Source: JBNRMR01 sp050942895 (GTDB taxonomy: Bacteria; Bacillota; Clostridia; Christensenellales; UBA1750). From it: a stretch of DNA of 53,299 nt. The stretch covers positions 1 through 53,299 of the forward strand of contig JBMNOE010000018.1 in assembly GCA_050942895.1 (NCBI GenBank), given 5' to 3'. Every line of letters begins with the position of its first letter. Position 1 is the first letter of the stretch. A program made the translations under genes and the position numbers. Positions 34,851-43,417 of the stretch are shown here, piece by piece. Under the pieces are notes generated by a model, which saw nothing but the letters and a program-made list of their open reading frames with translations, was not told the DNA's origin and did not search any database.

Positions 34851-35897
34851 TTACTTCCCTTCCTTTACAGCTTTGATTTCTTCCAGCAGAACCTGCCAAC
34901 CGCTGAGGAACTGGCTGCGGAAAAGCTCCACGGGTGCAAAGTCCGCGAAAGCCTTCGCTTCAATTGCGCCGTCGATATAGGCCATTGCAAAATCAGGCGC
35001 CTTCATCAGCGCATCGATCACATATTCCGGCGTGGGATTATCCATGCGGCTGATTACGGCCCCATCTTTTTCCACCAGCTCATCGGCGCAGCCTTTCCAG
35101 TTGATGGTGATATGCGCCCTTCCGCCGACAAATTCCGTGAAGTGATGCAAACCCCTTGCGCCGCCCCCCAGCATTATCCCCGGGTAGCCCCGCTCTTTCA
35201 TCAGCCGGTATTGTTTTTTGCCAAGAGCCGTACCCGCCTGGAACAATATGTCGGGATCTATGCTTATTTCCCCTGCTGCATTTTGCATCTTAAGGCAGTC
35301 ATCGAAAATGCCGGCGATGTTTGTGACGAAGTAAGCGGGCTCATGGCCGGATTCCCTCGAGGCTTTGCGATATGTCTCGCAGGCCGCCGTCACCTGGGAT
35401 ATGCTCATTATTTCAGTGGCAATAGTCGGCACATTTTTGCGGACAAGAAAGTCTATCGCCTCAAGCCCCGCCTCGGTCACCGGTATTTTTGCCAAAATGT
35501 TCGGGCCAAGGCTCATTGTTTCAAGGGCCTCGTCGATAATATTCTTTGGATCCTCCTCCTTGAAGGGGTCAACCTGCAGCGAAACAAAACCCTCTTTCCC
35601 GGGGGCGGCTTTAAATACCGCAAGCCAGATATCAAGCAGGTTTTTAATGGCCTTCCGCTGGACAATGGCCGCCGCCTTGCTCTCATCGCCGGTCTGGGAA
35701 AGGGCTTCCCTCACCCATTCAAGGGCAGTTTCCCGCATATCCGGATGCCTGAGCATCTTCCCGGCGTAGGTGGGGTTTGTGGTGCAGTTTATAGCCCCGT
35801 GAGCAATGGAAACATGGGCCTCCTTCGTGGTTGGATTGTTTATCCAAAAGCGGGTCTGGGTATATTCATGCACCCGGTGAAAGTACGACTTCCTCAT
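34851..35897 (-). CDS. Transaldolase-family enzyme
   Basis: The protein has about 348 residues. The N-terminal region has the TTNPT segment of transaldolases, and the Schiff-base lysine is expected in NILAKIPVTEAGLEAI, whose KIPxTxxGL pattern is diagnostic. A C-terminal YIDGAIEAKAF segment follows. It is longer than the short bacterial transaldolases (about 215 residues). GGAGG lies seven bases before the ATG at 35897, whereas the ATG at 35903 is too close to it. Directly after the split transketolase, it would complete a non-oxidative pentose-phosphate route or act on a related sugar phosphate. Confidence 0.85.
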   Translation of the reverse strand: MRKSYFHRVHEYTQTRFWINNPTTKEAHVSIAHGAINCTTNPTYAGKMLRHPDMRETALEWVREALSQTGDESKAAAIVQRKAIKNLLDIWLAVFKAAPGKEGFVSLQVDPFKEEDPKNIIDEALETMSLGPNILAKIPVTEAGLEAIDFLVRKNVPTIATEIMSISQVTAACETYRKASRESGHEPAYFVTNIAGIFDDCLKMQNAAGEISIDPDILFQAGTALGKKQYRLMKERGYPGIMLGGGARGLHHFTEFVGGRAHITINWKGCADELVEKDGAVISRMDNPTPEYVIDALMKAPDFAMAYIDGAIEAKAFADFAPVELFRSQFLSGWQVLLEEIKAVKEGK

Positions 35898-35899
35898 AT

Positions 35900-36847
35900 T
35901 CATTCCTCCAATGCCCGCATGACGGCGCGCTCCACATCGTCTGCTGACATGCCATATTTTATTAAAAGCTCCTCCGCATGGCCGGACTCGGGGTAGATAT
36001 CCTCAAGGCCCATACGAACGATTTTTCTGGGGCATTTTTCCGCCGCCAGCTCGCACAAGGCGCTGCCCAAGCCGCCGATATGGTTGTGATCCTCTATGGT
36101 GATTATGGCCTTGCTCCTTTGCATAAAGGGCAGAAGGCCTTTTTCGTCCAGAGGCTTCACGCAGGCAGCGTTCACGACGGTCACATTCACGCCCTTTTCC
36201 TTAAGGCTCCGCGCGGCATCCATGGCGCTTCTAAGCATCCCCCCGCAGCCCACTATCAGCGCATCTGCGCCGTAATCAGCCAAAATATCCGCCTCGCCGG
36301 TGGAGGGGGCCTCGCTTTCGCTTCCGTAAATTTCGATATCCCTGCCGCTGCCAATGCGCACATAGACAGGGCCGTCCTGCAGGTAAGCATCCCAGGTAGC
36401 CCTTGATGTCTGGGCAGCATCCGCGGGGGCGATCACCCTAAAGCCCGCAACGGTGCGCAATATCCCCAGATCCTCAAAAAACTGGTGGGTCACGCCTTCC
36501 CTTTCGCCTGAATACATGCCCGCATTGGCGCCGAAGAACTTGACATTCAGCCCCGGATAGCCCACGTATGTGCGCATCTGTTCGCAGGCGCGCATCACCG
36601 AGAAGCCGGCGTATGTGCAAACAAAGGGGATCATGCCCGCGCTGGCAAGCCCGGCCGCCGCCGCAACTGCGTTTTGCTCGGCGATTCCAACCTCGACCAC
36701 CCTTTCCGGAAACCTTTCTTTAAGCTGAGCGGCTCTGAAAACCGCCACTGAGTCGGCGCTGACCATCACCACCCTGGGATCTTTTTCCATGATATCTTCC
36801 AGGGTGCCCGCAAAGGCCGTGCGCGTGTTTCCCAGTTTCATCATCAT
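35900..36847 (-). CDS. Transketolase, C-terminal subunit
   Basis: The protein has 315 residues and corresponds to the pyrimidine-binding and C-terminal domains of transketolase. The cofactor-contacting glutamate is in VVEVGIAEQNAVAAAAG, and the C-terminal domain has IITIEDHNHIGGLGSAL. The start codon overlaps the stop of the N-terminal subunit gene (ATGA), and three consecutive ATG codons are possible starts. Split transketolases of this kind serve the pentose-phosphate pathway, and related pairs act on apulose 4-phosphate in apiose catabolism. Confidence 0.93.
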   Translation of the reverse strand: MMMKLGNTRTAFAGTLEDIMEKDPRVVMVSADSVAVFRAAQLKERFPERVVEVGIAEQNAVAAAAGLASAGMIPFVCTYAGFSVMRACEQMRTYVGYPGLNVKFFGANAGMYSGEREGVTHQFFEDLGILRTVAGFRVIAPADAAQTSRATWDAYLQDGPVYVRIGSGRDIEIYGSESEAPSTGEADILADYGADALIVGCGGMLRSAMDAARSLKEKGVNVTVVNAACVKPLDEKGLLPFMQRSKAIITIEDHNHIGGLGSALCELAAEKCPRKIVRMGLEDIYPESGHAEELLIKYGMSADDVERAVMRALEE

Positions 36848-37662
36848 AAAGCCTCCTTCAGGGCGCTGATGGCCATATCATATTCCTCCGCCGTGGGCAC
36901 TCTCTTGTGCCAGGCGTTGTTGTGCTCCATGAAAGGAACGCCCTTTCCCTTGACCGTTTTGGCGACTATGCATGTGGGAACGCCCTTTGTTCCATGGGCC
37001 TTTTCTATGGCCGAAAGTATTTCCGTCATATCGTGGCCGTCAATATCAAGCACCTGCCAGTCGAAGGCAGCGAATTTCTCGCCGATGCGGGTCACTCCGC
37101 CCACCTCCTCCACGCCGCCGCCGGACTGCATTCCGTTGTTATCTATGAAAAGGGTGAGATTATCAAGGCCGTATTTTGCTACGGCCAGGGCAGACTCCCA
37201 GATTATGCCCTCACCCAGTTCGCCGTCGCCGCAGATCACATATGTGCGGAAGTTCGTTCCCATCAGCCTTGAAGCCATCGCCATGCCAAAGCCTGCGCTA
37301 AGGCCGTTGCCGAGGGAGCCGGCAGTCATGTCCACGCCAGGGGTCTTTTTCATGTCCGGATGGCCCTGCAATATGGAGTCCATTTTCCTAAGGGTGGGAT
37401 AAAGCTCCCTGGAGAAGTAGCCGCGAAGCCCAAGGGCGGCGTAAAGCGCGGGGCAGGCGTGGCCCTTTGAAAGAATGAATCTGTCCCTCTGCGCCCAAAG
37501 AGGTTCCTGCGGGCGGATATTCATCACGCCAAAATACAGCGCGGTGATTATATCAGCCGCTGAAAGGCTGGGGGCGGGGTGGCCGTCGCCGCTTCTGTAT
37601 ATCATTTCTATGGCGTCCATGCGTACATTCGCCGCCATTTTCCTAAGCTTAACAGTGTCCAT
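36844..37662 (-). CDS. Transketolase, N-terminal (thiamine-diphosphate binding) subunit
   Basis: The protein has 272 residues. It has RDRFILSKGHACPALYAAL and the diphosphate-binding motif GDGELGEGIIWESALAVAKYGLDN ending in NN, typical of the transketolase N-terminal domain. The gene overlaps the C-terminal subunit by four bases, so the two chains are translated together and form one enzyme. It begins 16 bases after the racemase-like gene. Confidence 0.93.
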   Translation of the reverse strand: MDTVKLRKMAANVRMDAIEMIYRSGDGHPAPSLSAADIITALYFGVMNIRPQEPLWAQRDRFILSKGHACPALYAALGLRGYFSRELYPTLRKMDSILQGHPDMKKTPGVDMTAGSLGNGLSAGFGMAMASRLMGTNFRTYVICGDGELGEGIIWESALAVAKYGLDNLTLFIDNNGMQSGGGVEEVGGVTRIGEKFAAFDWQVLDIDGHDMTEILSAIEKAHGTKGVPTCIVAKTVKGKGVPFMEHNNAWHKRVPTAEEYDMAISALKEAL

Positions 37663-37678
37663 TCCTCACGCCGCCTTA

Positions 37679-38359
37679 TTAAAATATTTCATTGGCAATT
37701 TCCGCGACAGCCAAAGCGCCATGACTGGGGCTGTCGTACACGGGCTTACCCGTTGCATTTTCGATGGCCTTTTTACTGCTGCCCATGGAGCCTTGGGCAA
37801 GCAATATGCAGTCCGTCTCGCCGCTGACGGACCTCGCCTTTTCAATCAGCACCGCTGAAAGCTCATCACTTGAAAGACCGAATGCGCCGTCTGCAAGGGC
37901 GCCCGTTATCGTAATATCGCGGCCTTCTTCCCTTGCAACTTTTTCAATAAGCCGCTTCGTTGGCTCCAATGTGCTGGAAAGAGTGGCCAAAACGCCGATT
38001 CTCCTGTGCTCCAAAACAGCCTTTCTTGCCATATATTCATCTATTCGGATAAATGGAACGCCCATTCTCGCGAAGGCGGGCTTTGCGTCCTCGGCGATAT
38101 CGCCCACGGAGGAGCATGCGTTATATACGATGTCCGCCCCCTGCATCACCGCCGTCTGGTATAGAAAAAAAAGTCTTTTCGCCGCTTCCTTGGAAGGGCT
38201 GCCATTTTTAACCGCATCTGCGATTATGCTGGGGTCGCTTAGTGAAAGAAAAGTCACTGCCCTTTCGTCAAGCGCCTTTTTTATCTGCGATTCAATGTTA
38301 TCAACCAGCGAAACAGGCATACCTGTATAAACAACTGCGATCCTTATCTGTTCCTTCAT
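37679..38359 (-). CDS. Asp/Glu/hydantoin racemase-superfamily protein
   Basis: The protein has 226 residues and the two-lobed racemase fold. The first catalytic cysteine is present as C82 in IVYNACSSVGDI. The second lobe has ILLAQGSMGS where a cysteine (LACT type) is normally found, so the usual two-base racemase chemistry is in doubt. Superfamily members with one cysteine include decarboxylases and isomerases. GGAGG precedes the ATG. The operon context (regulator upstream, transketolase downstream) suggests an isomerase or lyase acting on a sugar acid. Confidence 0.8.
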   Translation of the reverse strand: MKEQIRIAVVYTGMPVSLVDNIESQIKKALDERAVTFLSLSDPSIIADAVKNGSPSKEAAKRLFFLYQTAVMQGADIVYNACSSVGDIAEDAKPAFARMGVPFIRIDEYMARKAVLEHRRIGVLATLSSTLEPTKRLIEKVAREEGRDITITGALADGAFGLSSDELSAVLIEKARSVSGETDCILLAQGSMGSSKKAIENATGKPVYDSPSHGALAVAEIANEIF

Positions 38360-38422
38360 GTCGGTCCTCCCATGCTGATGTGTATTTACATTCCTTCGTT
38401 ATTCTTCTATTTTCTATTTTAA

Positions 38423-39139
38423 CTATTTCTGTTCGCGCCACATGTTGTAATGGTATGCTATCGCCCGGGCGACGCTGTCCTCATTTCTGGTGGTGACCAC
38501 CTGCGCCAGCATCTTGTGGCAGTCGATAAAATACTGCAGGTTGCCCCCCTCCAGGCCGCGGCGCAGAGTTTCCATTCGCGAGGGCACAGTCAGGCGGGTT
38601 ATCACCTGGCAAATATTGGGCAGGAGGCTGTTATGGCAGGCATCCTCGATGCTCTTATGAAAATTGATGTCGCATTGCATAATGCGGTCATAATCATAGG
38701 GCTTCGATTCAAGGGCAGCTATGAATGTTTCGGCCTGCTTGGCGATCTTATTCATGTCCTCGTCAGTACCTTTTTCTATGGCCAAACGCGTGACGCCCTC
38801 CTCCAGCACCCGCCGCATCTCGATTAGATCGGCCAAGCCGCTTTTTTGGGCGATTACGCCATAAAGCATGGGGTTGAAAAGCTCGCTGCGGGTTCCTTCC
38901 GTCACGAATGTGCCTTCAGCCCGCCTTATCTCAAGCACACCCAAAGACACCAGGACCTTCACCGCCTCGCGCACAGAGTTTCGCGCCACGCCCAGCATAG
39001 CCGCCAGTTGATCCTCCGTGGGGATCTTTTCGCCTGGAGCGTATTGGCCGGAGATGATAGCATCCGTTATTCTGTCGATAACCCTGTCCACAACGGAGCG
39101 GTTGGGTATTGGCCTTAAGTTTGCAGCTTGCTTATTCAT
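38423..39139 (-). CDS. FadR/GntR-family regulator with FCD domain
   Basis: The protein has 238 residues. The N-terminal winged helix has YAPGEKIPTEDQLAAMLGVARNSVREAVKVL and the wing GVLEIRRAEGTFV. The C-terminal all-helical FCD domain shows likely metal or ligand residues in DINFHKSIEDACHN, DCHKML and AIAYHYNMW. FCD regulators usually sense sugar acids such as galactonate or gluconate, or other organic acids, which would suit control of this pectin-related operon. GAGG lies close upstream of the ATG. It is in the middle of the minus-strand gene set. Confidence 0.92.
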   Translation of the reverse strand: MNKQAANLRPIPNRSVVDRVIDRITDAIISGQYAPGEKIPTEDQLAAMLGVARNSVREAVKVLVSLGVLEIRRAEGTFVTEGTRSELFNPMLYGVIAQKSGLADLIEMRRVLEEGVTRLAIEKGTDEDMNKIAKQAETFIAALESKPYDYDRIMQCDINFHKSIEDACHNSLLPNICQVITRLTVPSRMETLRRGLEGGNLQYFIDCHKMLAQVVTTRNEDSVARAIAYHYNMWREQK

Positions 39140-39199
39140 GTTTTTTCCTCTAATTTCCCTATAAATGCCCTCTATGAAAAACTCAAAAGCTGTATTTAA

Positions 39200-41164
39200 C
39201 TAAAAATTATAATGGATCGGCGCCCATATGCGCATCTGGCCGAAGCCCCTGTTATCCCATGCGAAATATGGGATAAGCCGCAGGTTTTTACGCTCCATAC
39301 CTCGGGCGTCAAGGGGCTGATATAGCCTTTTGCCATCGTGCTCGCCGCGGACAAGGGCCGCCGCCTGAGTTTTAAGGGCGATAATACTGTGGCCGTCGAT
39401 CTCGTATTCGCTCTCCTGGAAGGAAGCATCGCTCAGGAAAAACAGCTCGTCGATGGAACCTATATCAGCGTCGGCGCTTTCAATGCAGTAGACCAAGGGG
39501 CCTCGCATCACGCAGACCTGGTTGACATTCTCCTCCACCATTGGATGAGCGACCATGTACCTTGCCGCCATGTGGAAGTCTATCTCCACCCGGGCATCCT
39601 TCGGGCTGTCGATTTTTATCTCTATGAATGAATTGGAGTCCGCCTTGGTAATGGCCCTTTCGCCGCCGCCATATGCCAAAACGCCGCTTTCCACCCAGCC
39701 CGGCACCCTTACTTTCAGTGAAAAGCCCTCGTCTGACTTCACATCCTCCGTCCAGAGGCTGATCTTGCCGCTCCAGGGGTAATCCGTCTGCTGGCAAAGC
39801 GTAAACTTCGCACCGTTTTCAAGGCTGAAACGGGAGCTGCTCGAGGCATACATGCCGGTAATGACGCTGTCATCGGTCATCTTATAGAGGTATTCAAGGG
39901 CCTGTGGAATGCTGCGGGAAAGATTTGTGGGGCAGCAGAAGCACTTGAAAATGCTCTTGCGCTCGACCGGCCACATGACATCGTAATCCAGCGTCTTTGT
40001 GCGCCGTAGCATGTTTTCGTAAAAGTATTTATCCCCGCCGAGGCTCACCGCCGCCAGCACCAGATTGTAGTATGACCCCTCGATAAGATCAAGATATTCC
40101 GCCTTGGGATCTATTGAGAACATGCGGTTTGCCCAGAAGATATGCCCCAGCGTGCCGCAGGTCTCGTTATATGCGGTGACATTGGGAAGCTGATATTCAT
40201 AGCCGAAGGCCTGATGGACATATTGCGCCTTCAAAAGATGGCCGAAGGGCGATGTGCCGGTATACAATGCGCCGCAGCCCCCGGTGATATAAATTTTCTT
40301 TTCCATTAAATTTTGCCAGCAGCTTTCCAGCACGGGCAAAAGCTCCTCGTCGCCGGTTTCAAGGTAAAGATCCGCAACGCCGGCGTAAAGATATGTGGAG
40401 CGCACCGCATGGCCGACTATCTTCCTGTGCTCCTTAAGCGGGATTCTGTCCTGATTGTCGTCGGTGCCGTTTTCGATGAGATCCCGCAGGCCTATGGCGG
40501 TTTTTAAGAGGCGCAGGTGCTTTTTGTCGCCGGTGGTGCGGTAAAGCTCCGCCAGGCCCATGTAATGAGATGGGCAGACTGCCGTCTGGGCCTTGCCCTT
40601 GTTCAGTATATCGTCATACATCGCGTCCAGATATTCGGCGCAGCGAAGGGCTATTTTCATGAAATTATCCTTGCCGGTGACCCTTTTGTGGGCGCAGGCG
40701 GCAGTGAACAGATGGCCGAAGTTATATTCCTCGAAATCGTTGACATCGCCATGGCGGGAAACGCCGTTTGAAAGCCTTTCGCCGATTATCTGCTTGGTGG
40801 AGATGTAGCCGTCCTCCTGCTGTGCCCTGCCGATGAGGTCTATGAATTCATCCAGCTTTTGATTGATGCTTTCGTCCCCCCGCTTGGCGTAGGCATATAC
40901 CATGCCCTCCATCAGCTTATAAAAATCGCCGTCTCCATAGGGAGTGCCGCGGAACTCGCCGTCGCTCAACCCTGCGGCTATCCTGAAGTTTTCCACCTGG
41001 TGGAAAAAGCTGTCCTTGTCATCAAAGACGCTGAGAATATGGGGTATGGTGATATCGGCGCAGATATCAAAGCGCTTTTGCCAGAAGCCGCCATTCAACG
41101 AAATATCCTCCTGCGGGGGGGAATAGGCCTTTGAAAAGGGGCTTTTTTTAGTATCAATAAGCAT
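39200..41164 (-). CDS. GH127 beta-L-arabinofuranosidase-like enzyme (DUF1680)
   Basis: The protein has 654 residues. An (alpha/alpha)6 barrel is followed by beta domains. The zinc-thiolate active site of the family is intact: E334 and C336 in AYNETCGTLGH, and C410/C411 in KCFCCPTNLS, matching Glu338, Cys340, Cys417 and Cys418 of Bifidobacterium HypBA1, where Cys417 is the nucleophile. Family members remove beta-L-arabinofuranose, and others act on the rhamnogalacturonan-II side chains. No signal peptide is present. The ATG at 41164 has GGAGGTG close upstream. The gene has its own promoter within the minus-strand set. Confidence 0.92.
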   Translation of the reverse strand: MLIDTKKSPFSKAYSPPQEDISLNGGFWQKRFDICADITIPHILSVFDDKDSFFHQVENFRIAAGLSDGEFRGTPYGDGDFYKLMEGMVYAYAKRGDESINQKLDEFIDLIGRAQQEDGYISTKQIIGERLSNGVSRHGDVNDFEEYNFGHLFTAACAHKRVTGKDNFMKIALRCAEYLDAMYDDILNKGKAQTAVCPSHYMGLAELYRTTGDKKHLRLLKTAIGLRDLIENGTDDNQDRIPLKEHRKIVGHAVRSTYLYAGVADLYLETGDEELLPVLESCWQNLMEKKIYITGGCGALYTGTSPFGHLLKAQYVHQAFGYEYQLPNVTAYNETCGTLGHIFWANRMFSIDPKAEYLDLIEGSYYNLVLAAVSLGGDKYFYENMLRRTKTLDYDVMWPVERKSIFKCFCCPTNLSRSIPQALEYLYKMTDDSVITGMYASSSSRFSLENGAKFTLCQQTDYPWSGKISLWTEDVKSDEGFSLKVRVPGWVESGVLAYGGGERAITKADSNSFIEIKIDSPKDARVEIDFHMAARYMVAHPMVEENVNQVCVMRGPLVYCIESADADIGSIDELFFLSDASFQESEYEIDGHSIIALKTQAAALVRGEHDGKRLYQPLDARGMERKNLRLIPYFAWDNRGFGQMRIWAPIHYNF

Positions 41165-41220
41165 GAGACACCTCCGCTTGAACAATGTTATATTTTTGCA
41201 TCCTACATCCTATGTTGGTT

Positions 41221-41254
41221 ATAATATCACAGCCCTTGCAGTTTTACAAGGGCT
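41221..41254 (-). promoter_or_regulatory. Promoter with overlapping palindrome upstream of GH127 gene
   Basis: On the minus strand TTGTAA (41244-41249), a 17-base spacer and TATTAT (41221-41226). The palindrome AGCCCTTG (41231-41238) with CAAGGGCT (41247-41254) covers the -35 box and most of the spacer, a position suited to a repressor. Confidence 0.6.
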
Positions 41255-41321
41255 ATAACTAGTTTTTACGCAATTTTTATATTTATTTTTTCTTATAAAT
41301 TTTTCTTATATGCTTAAGCAG

Positions 41322-43394
41322 CTAAACTTTCAGGGAAACACCGTCGCAAAGAACTCTATATCCCTCGCCTTTATCTCCATCTTTTTTGTAGTATATATCA
41401 TAGCGCTTCCCCCGGATCACCAGGTTTTCAAGGGAGAAATGATCAAGCCCGATATCCAGCGGATCAAACGACGGCCCCGCGTCAGTCACCTCCACCCCCG
41501 CCACATAGCGGATGACAAGGTCCAGGAAATAGGAATGGCAGTAGTCCACCTCATCGCTTAGTAGCTCCCCTGTCTCCGGGTTATAATGCTCCACCAGATA
41601 AGGGCGGTCAAGGTCATAATCCCTGAAATGAGAGAGGGCGTATTTTCTTAAATATTTGCCGAACTGAAAGTCATAGCGCCTGTTGTTCAGGCGGCTCTGC
41701 CGGCCTATTGCGTCCACGGCGATGCCGGTTGTGTAGGGCCATTGGGGTCCGCACCATACGCAGCCGTCCCTGCCCTTGATATAGTTCCCCTGCCAGCCGC
41801 CGGCGGGGCAATAGACGGGGCTGTCCCTGGCCACGGAGGGAAAGGGCATGGGGGTGTCAAAGAAATCTTTGTCAAAGAGCTTTTCTAAACCCGGTAAATT
41901 TTCCTCACCGGAGATTCCCGCCCAGTAAGGATATACTCCCACGATATGCTTGACCAGCGCCTTTTCATCGGTTAAATGATTAAGATCGTAGAAGAAAGCG
42001 CTGTCTTTGTCCCACATTTTTTCTAATATCGCGCCCTTGACGCGGTCCGCCTCGTCCAGGTACTCCCTCTCCCCCGCCGAATCGCACGAGGCTTTGCAGA
42101 GCCTTGACAGCCCCAGCAGATTCAGGTAGTGATAAACGCTTCTGTCCACCCTTTTTAAAGGAGTGAAATAGTCCGGATCCTTCGGATTTTTGTTAAAGCC
42201 GTGGAAATACCAGTAGCCGGGCTGATATTCCTTGCCGGTCTTGTTGTGCTGGCGCTCAATTTGAAGGCCGTCGGGAGCGGAGTAGACCTTTGTCTCCGCT
42301 GCCATGTACGACTTGAGCCCCGGTAATATTTCCTGAATGATGTCAAGGCTTCCGTCTATAAGCCAATATAGATATACCGCCCACACACCAAAGTTGGCAT
42401 AGGCGGAAAGTCTTTCGTCAACATAGGCGCTGCAAAAAAGGCCGTCCTCGTTGGTGTTGCCCAGCATGTTCATGATCATATCGTAGCCGTAGCGGCGGTT
42501 TCCATGCCAGCGCATGTCCGTAAGATGCAGCGGCGTTGAAAGGTTCACCAGCTTGGAGAACTCCCACCCCGACTTTGAAAATGGCTCCTTCGTCTTTTTA
42601 TGGGAGCGGCCCTCATACATCACATGGCCCTTGAGGTTGCCGAAGTCCGGCTTGGCAAGATTATGCCGCAGAACAAACCAGCGGTATGCCCAGGCCTTAT
42701 CCAAAACCGGATCGCTGGACTTGAATGCCGGAGCCTGCTTAAAAAAGCTTTCATACCGGCTGATGTGATCCGAAAGAGCGTTAGCGCCCTTTGATATCTG
42801 CGCCTTCGCCCTGCCGATGATATCCTCCATTGTCTCCGTTTCCAGATTGCCAACCCCTGCCGCTACGGTGAATGTCCTCTCACAGCCGGCGTCTATGACC
42901 AGCGGCCGGTTTTCAAGGCCGCAGTCGCTTACGACAGCCACCCCGCAGCCGAAGCCGTGACCTGTTTCCTTCGCAATGGAAAGGCGGCAGCCGCTTTTCA
43001 TGTAAAAAACGGGTTCGAAGCCCGGCGCACCAGTGTCCATCTCTATAACCAGAGGCCGGCCGGTTTTGTTACGCCATGTCTGAAGGGAGAGTGCGCAGTC
43101 ATCCTCGGTTATCCAGCGGATCTGCTTAAAGTGGAGCTTGTCGCTTTCATGCTCCGTTTCAAGCCATGCCGGCCGCCACACGCTCTTCGCCGTTTCAAAG
43201 CTGTGGGCGGGGGTGGATTTTACAGAAAAGAGCGATGTTATGTTCAGCTTGTGGATAAAATCTATCCTGCCGGAAAAGCCCGGCTCATGCTCCAGATAGT
43301 CGGCAAAAAGGCGCATACCCGTCGGCCCCAGCAGCGATTTGCCCCCATGGGTGCGCAGATATCTTCCGTGGTATATCAGTTTGTCGCTAATCAT
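41322..43394 (-). CDS. (Alpha/alpha)6-barrel glycosidase (MGH1/GH63/trehalase-like)
   Basis: The protein has about 690 residues. An N-terminal beta domain precedes an (alpha/alpha)6 barrel that starts near residue 240 (DPVLDKAWAYRWFVLRHNL). Barrel features include MWDKDSAFFYDLN, GGWQGNYIKGRDGCVWCGPQWPY and VEHYNPETGE, which resemble the MGH1-like glycosidase domain; an assignment to a numbered family is not possible by eye. No signal peptide is seen. The ATG at 43394 has GGAGG upstream; an ATG at 43421 overlaps the upstream stop but lacks a site. Confidence 0.75.
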   Translation of the reverse strand: MISDKLIYHGRYLRTHGGKSLLGPTGMRLFADYLEHEPGFSGRIDFIHKLNITSLFSVKSTPAHSFETAKSVWRPAWLETEHESDKLHFKQIRWITEDDCALSLQTWRNKTGRPLVIEMDTGAPGFEPVFYMKSGCRLSIAKETGHGFGCGVAVVSDCGLENRPLVIDAGCERTFTVAAGVGNLETETMEDIIGRAKAQISKGANALSDHISRYESFFKQAPAFKSSDPVLDKAWAYRWFVLRHNLAKPDFGNLKGHVMYEGRSHKKTKEPFSKSGWEFSKLVNLSTPLHLTDMRWHGNRRYGYDMIMNMLGNTNEDGLFCSAYVDERLSAYANFGVWAVYLYWLIDGSLDIIQEILPGLKSYMAAETKVYSAPDGLQIERQHNKTGKEYQPGYWYFHGFNKNPKDPDYFTPLKRVDRSVYHYLNLLGLSRLCKASCDSAGEREYLDEADRVKGAILEKMWDKDSAFFYDLNHLTDEKALVKHIVGVYPYWAGISGEENLPGLEKLFDKDFFDTPMPFPSVARDSPVYCPAGGWQGNYIKGRDGCVWCGPQWPYTTGIAVDAIGRQSRLNNRRYDFQFGKYLRKYALSHFRDYDLDRPYLVEHYNPETGELLSDEVDYCHSYFLDLVIRYVAGVEVTDAGPSFDPLDIGLDHFSLENLVIRGKRYDIYYKKDGDKGEGYRVLCDGVSLKV

Positions 43395-43417
43395 TATGCC
43401 TCCGTTTCCGGCGAACT

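Noticed and set aside
34704..35996. A 430-codon plus-strand frame opposite the transaldolase and cupin genes
   Set aside because: It is the antisense of well-supported enzymes with conserved motifs, lacks a ribosome site, and arises from high GC at third positions.
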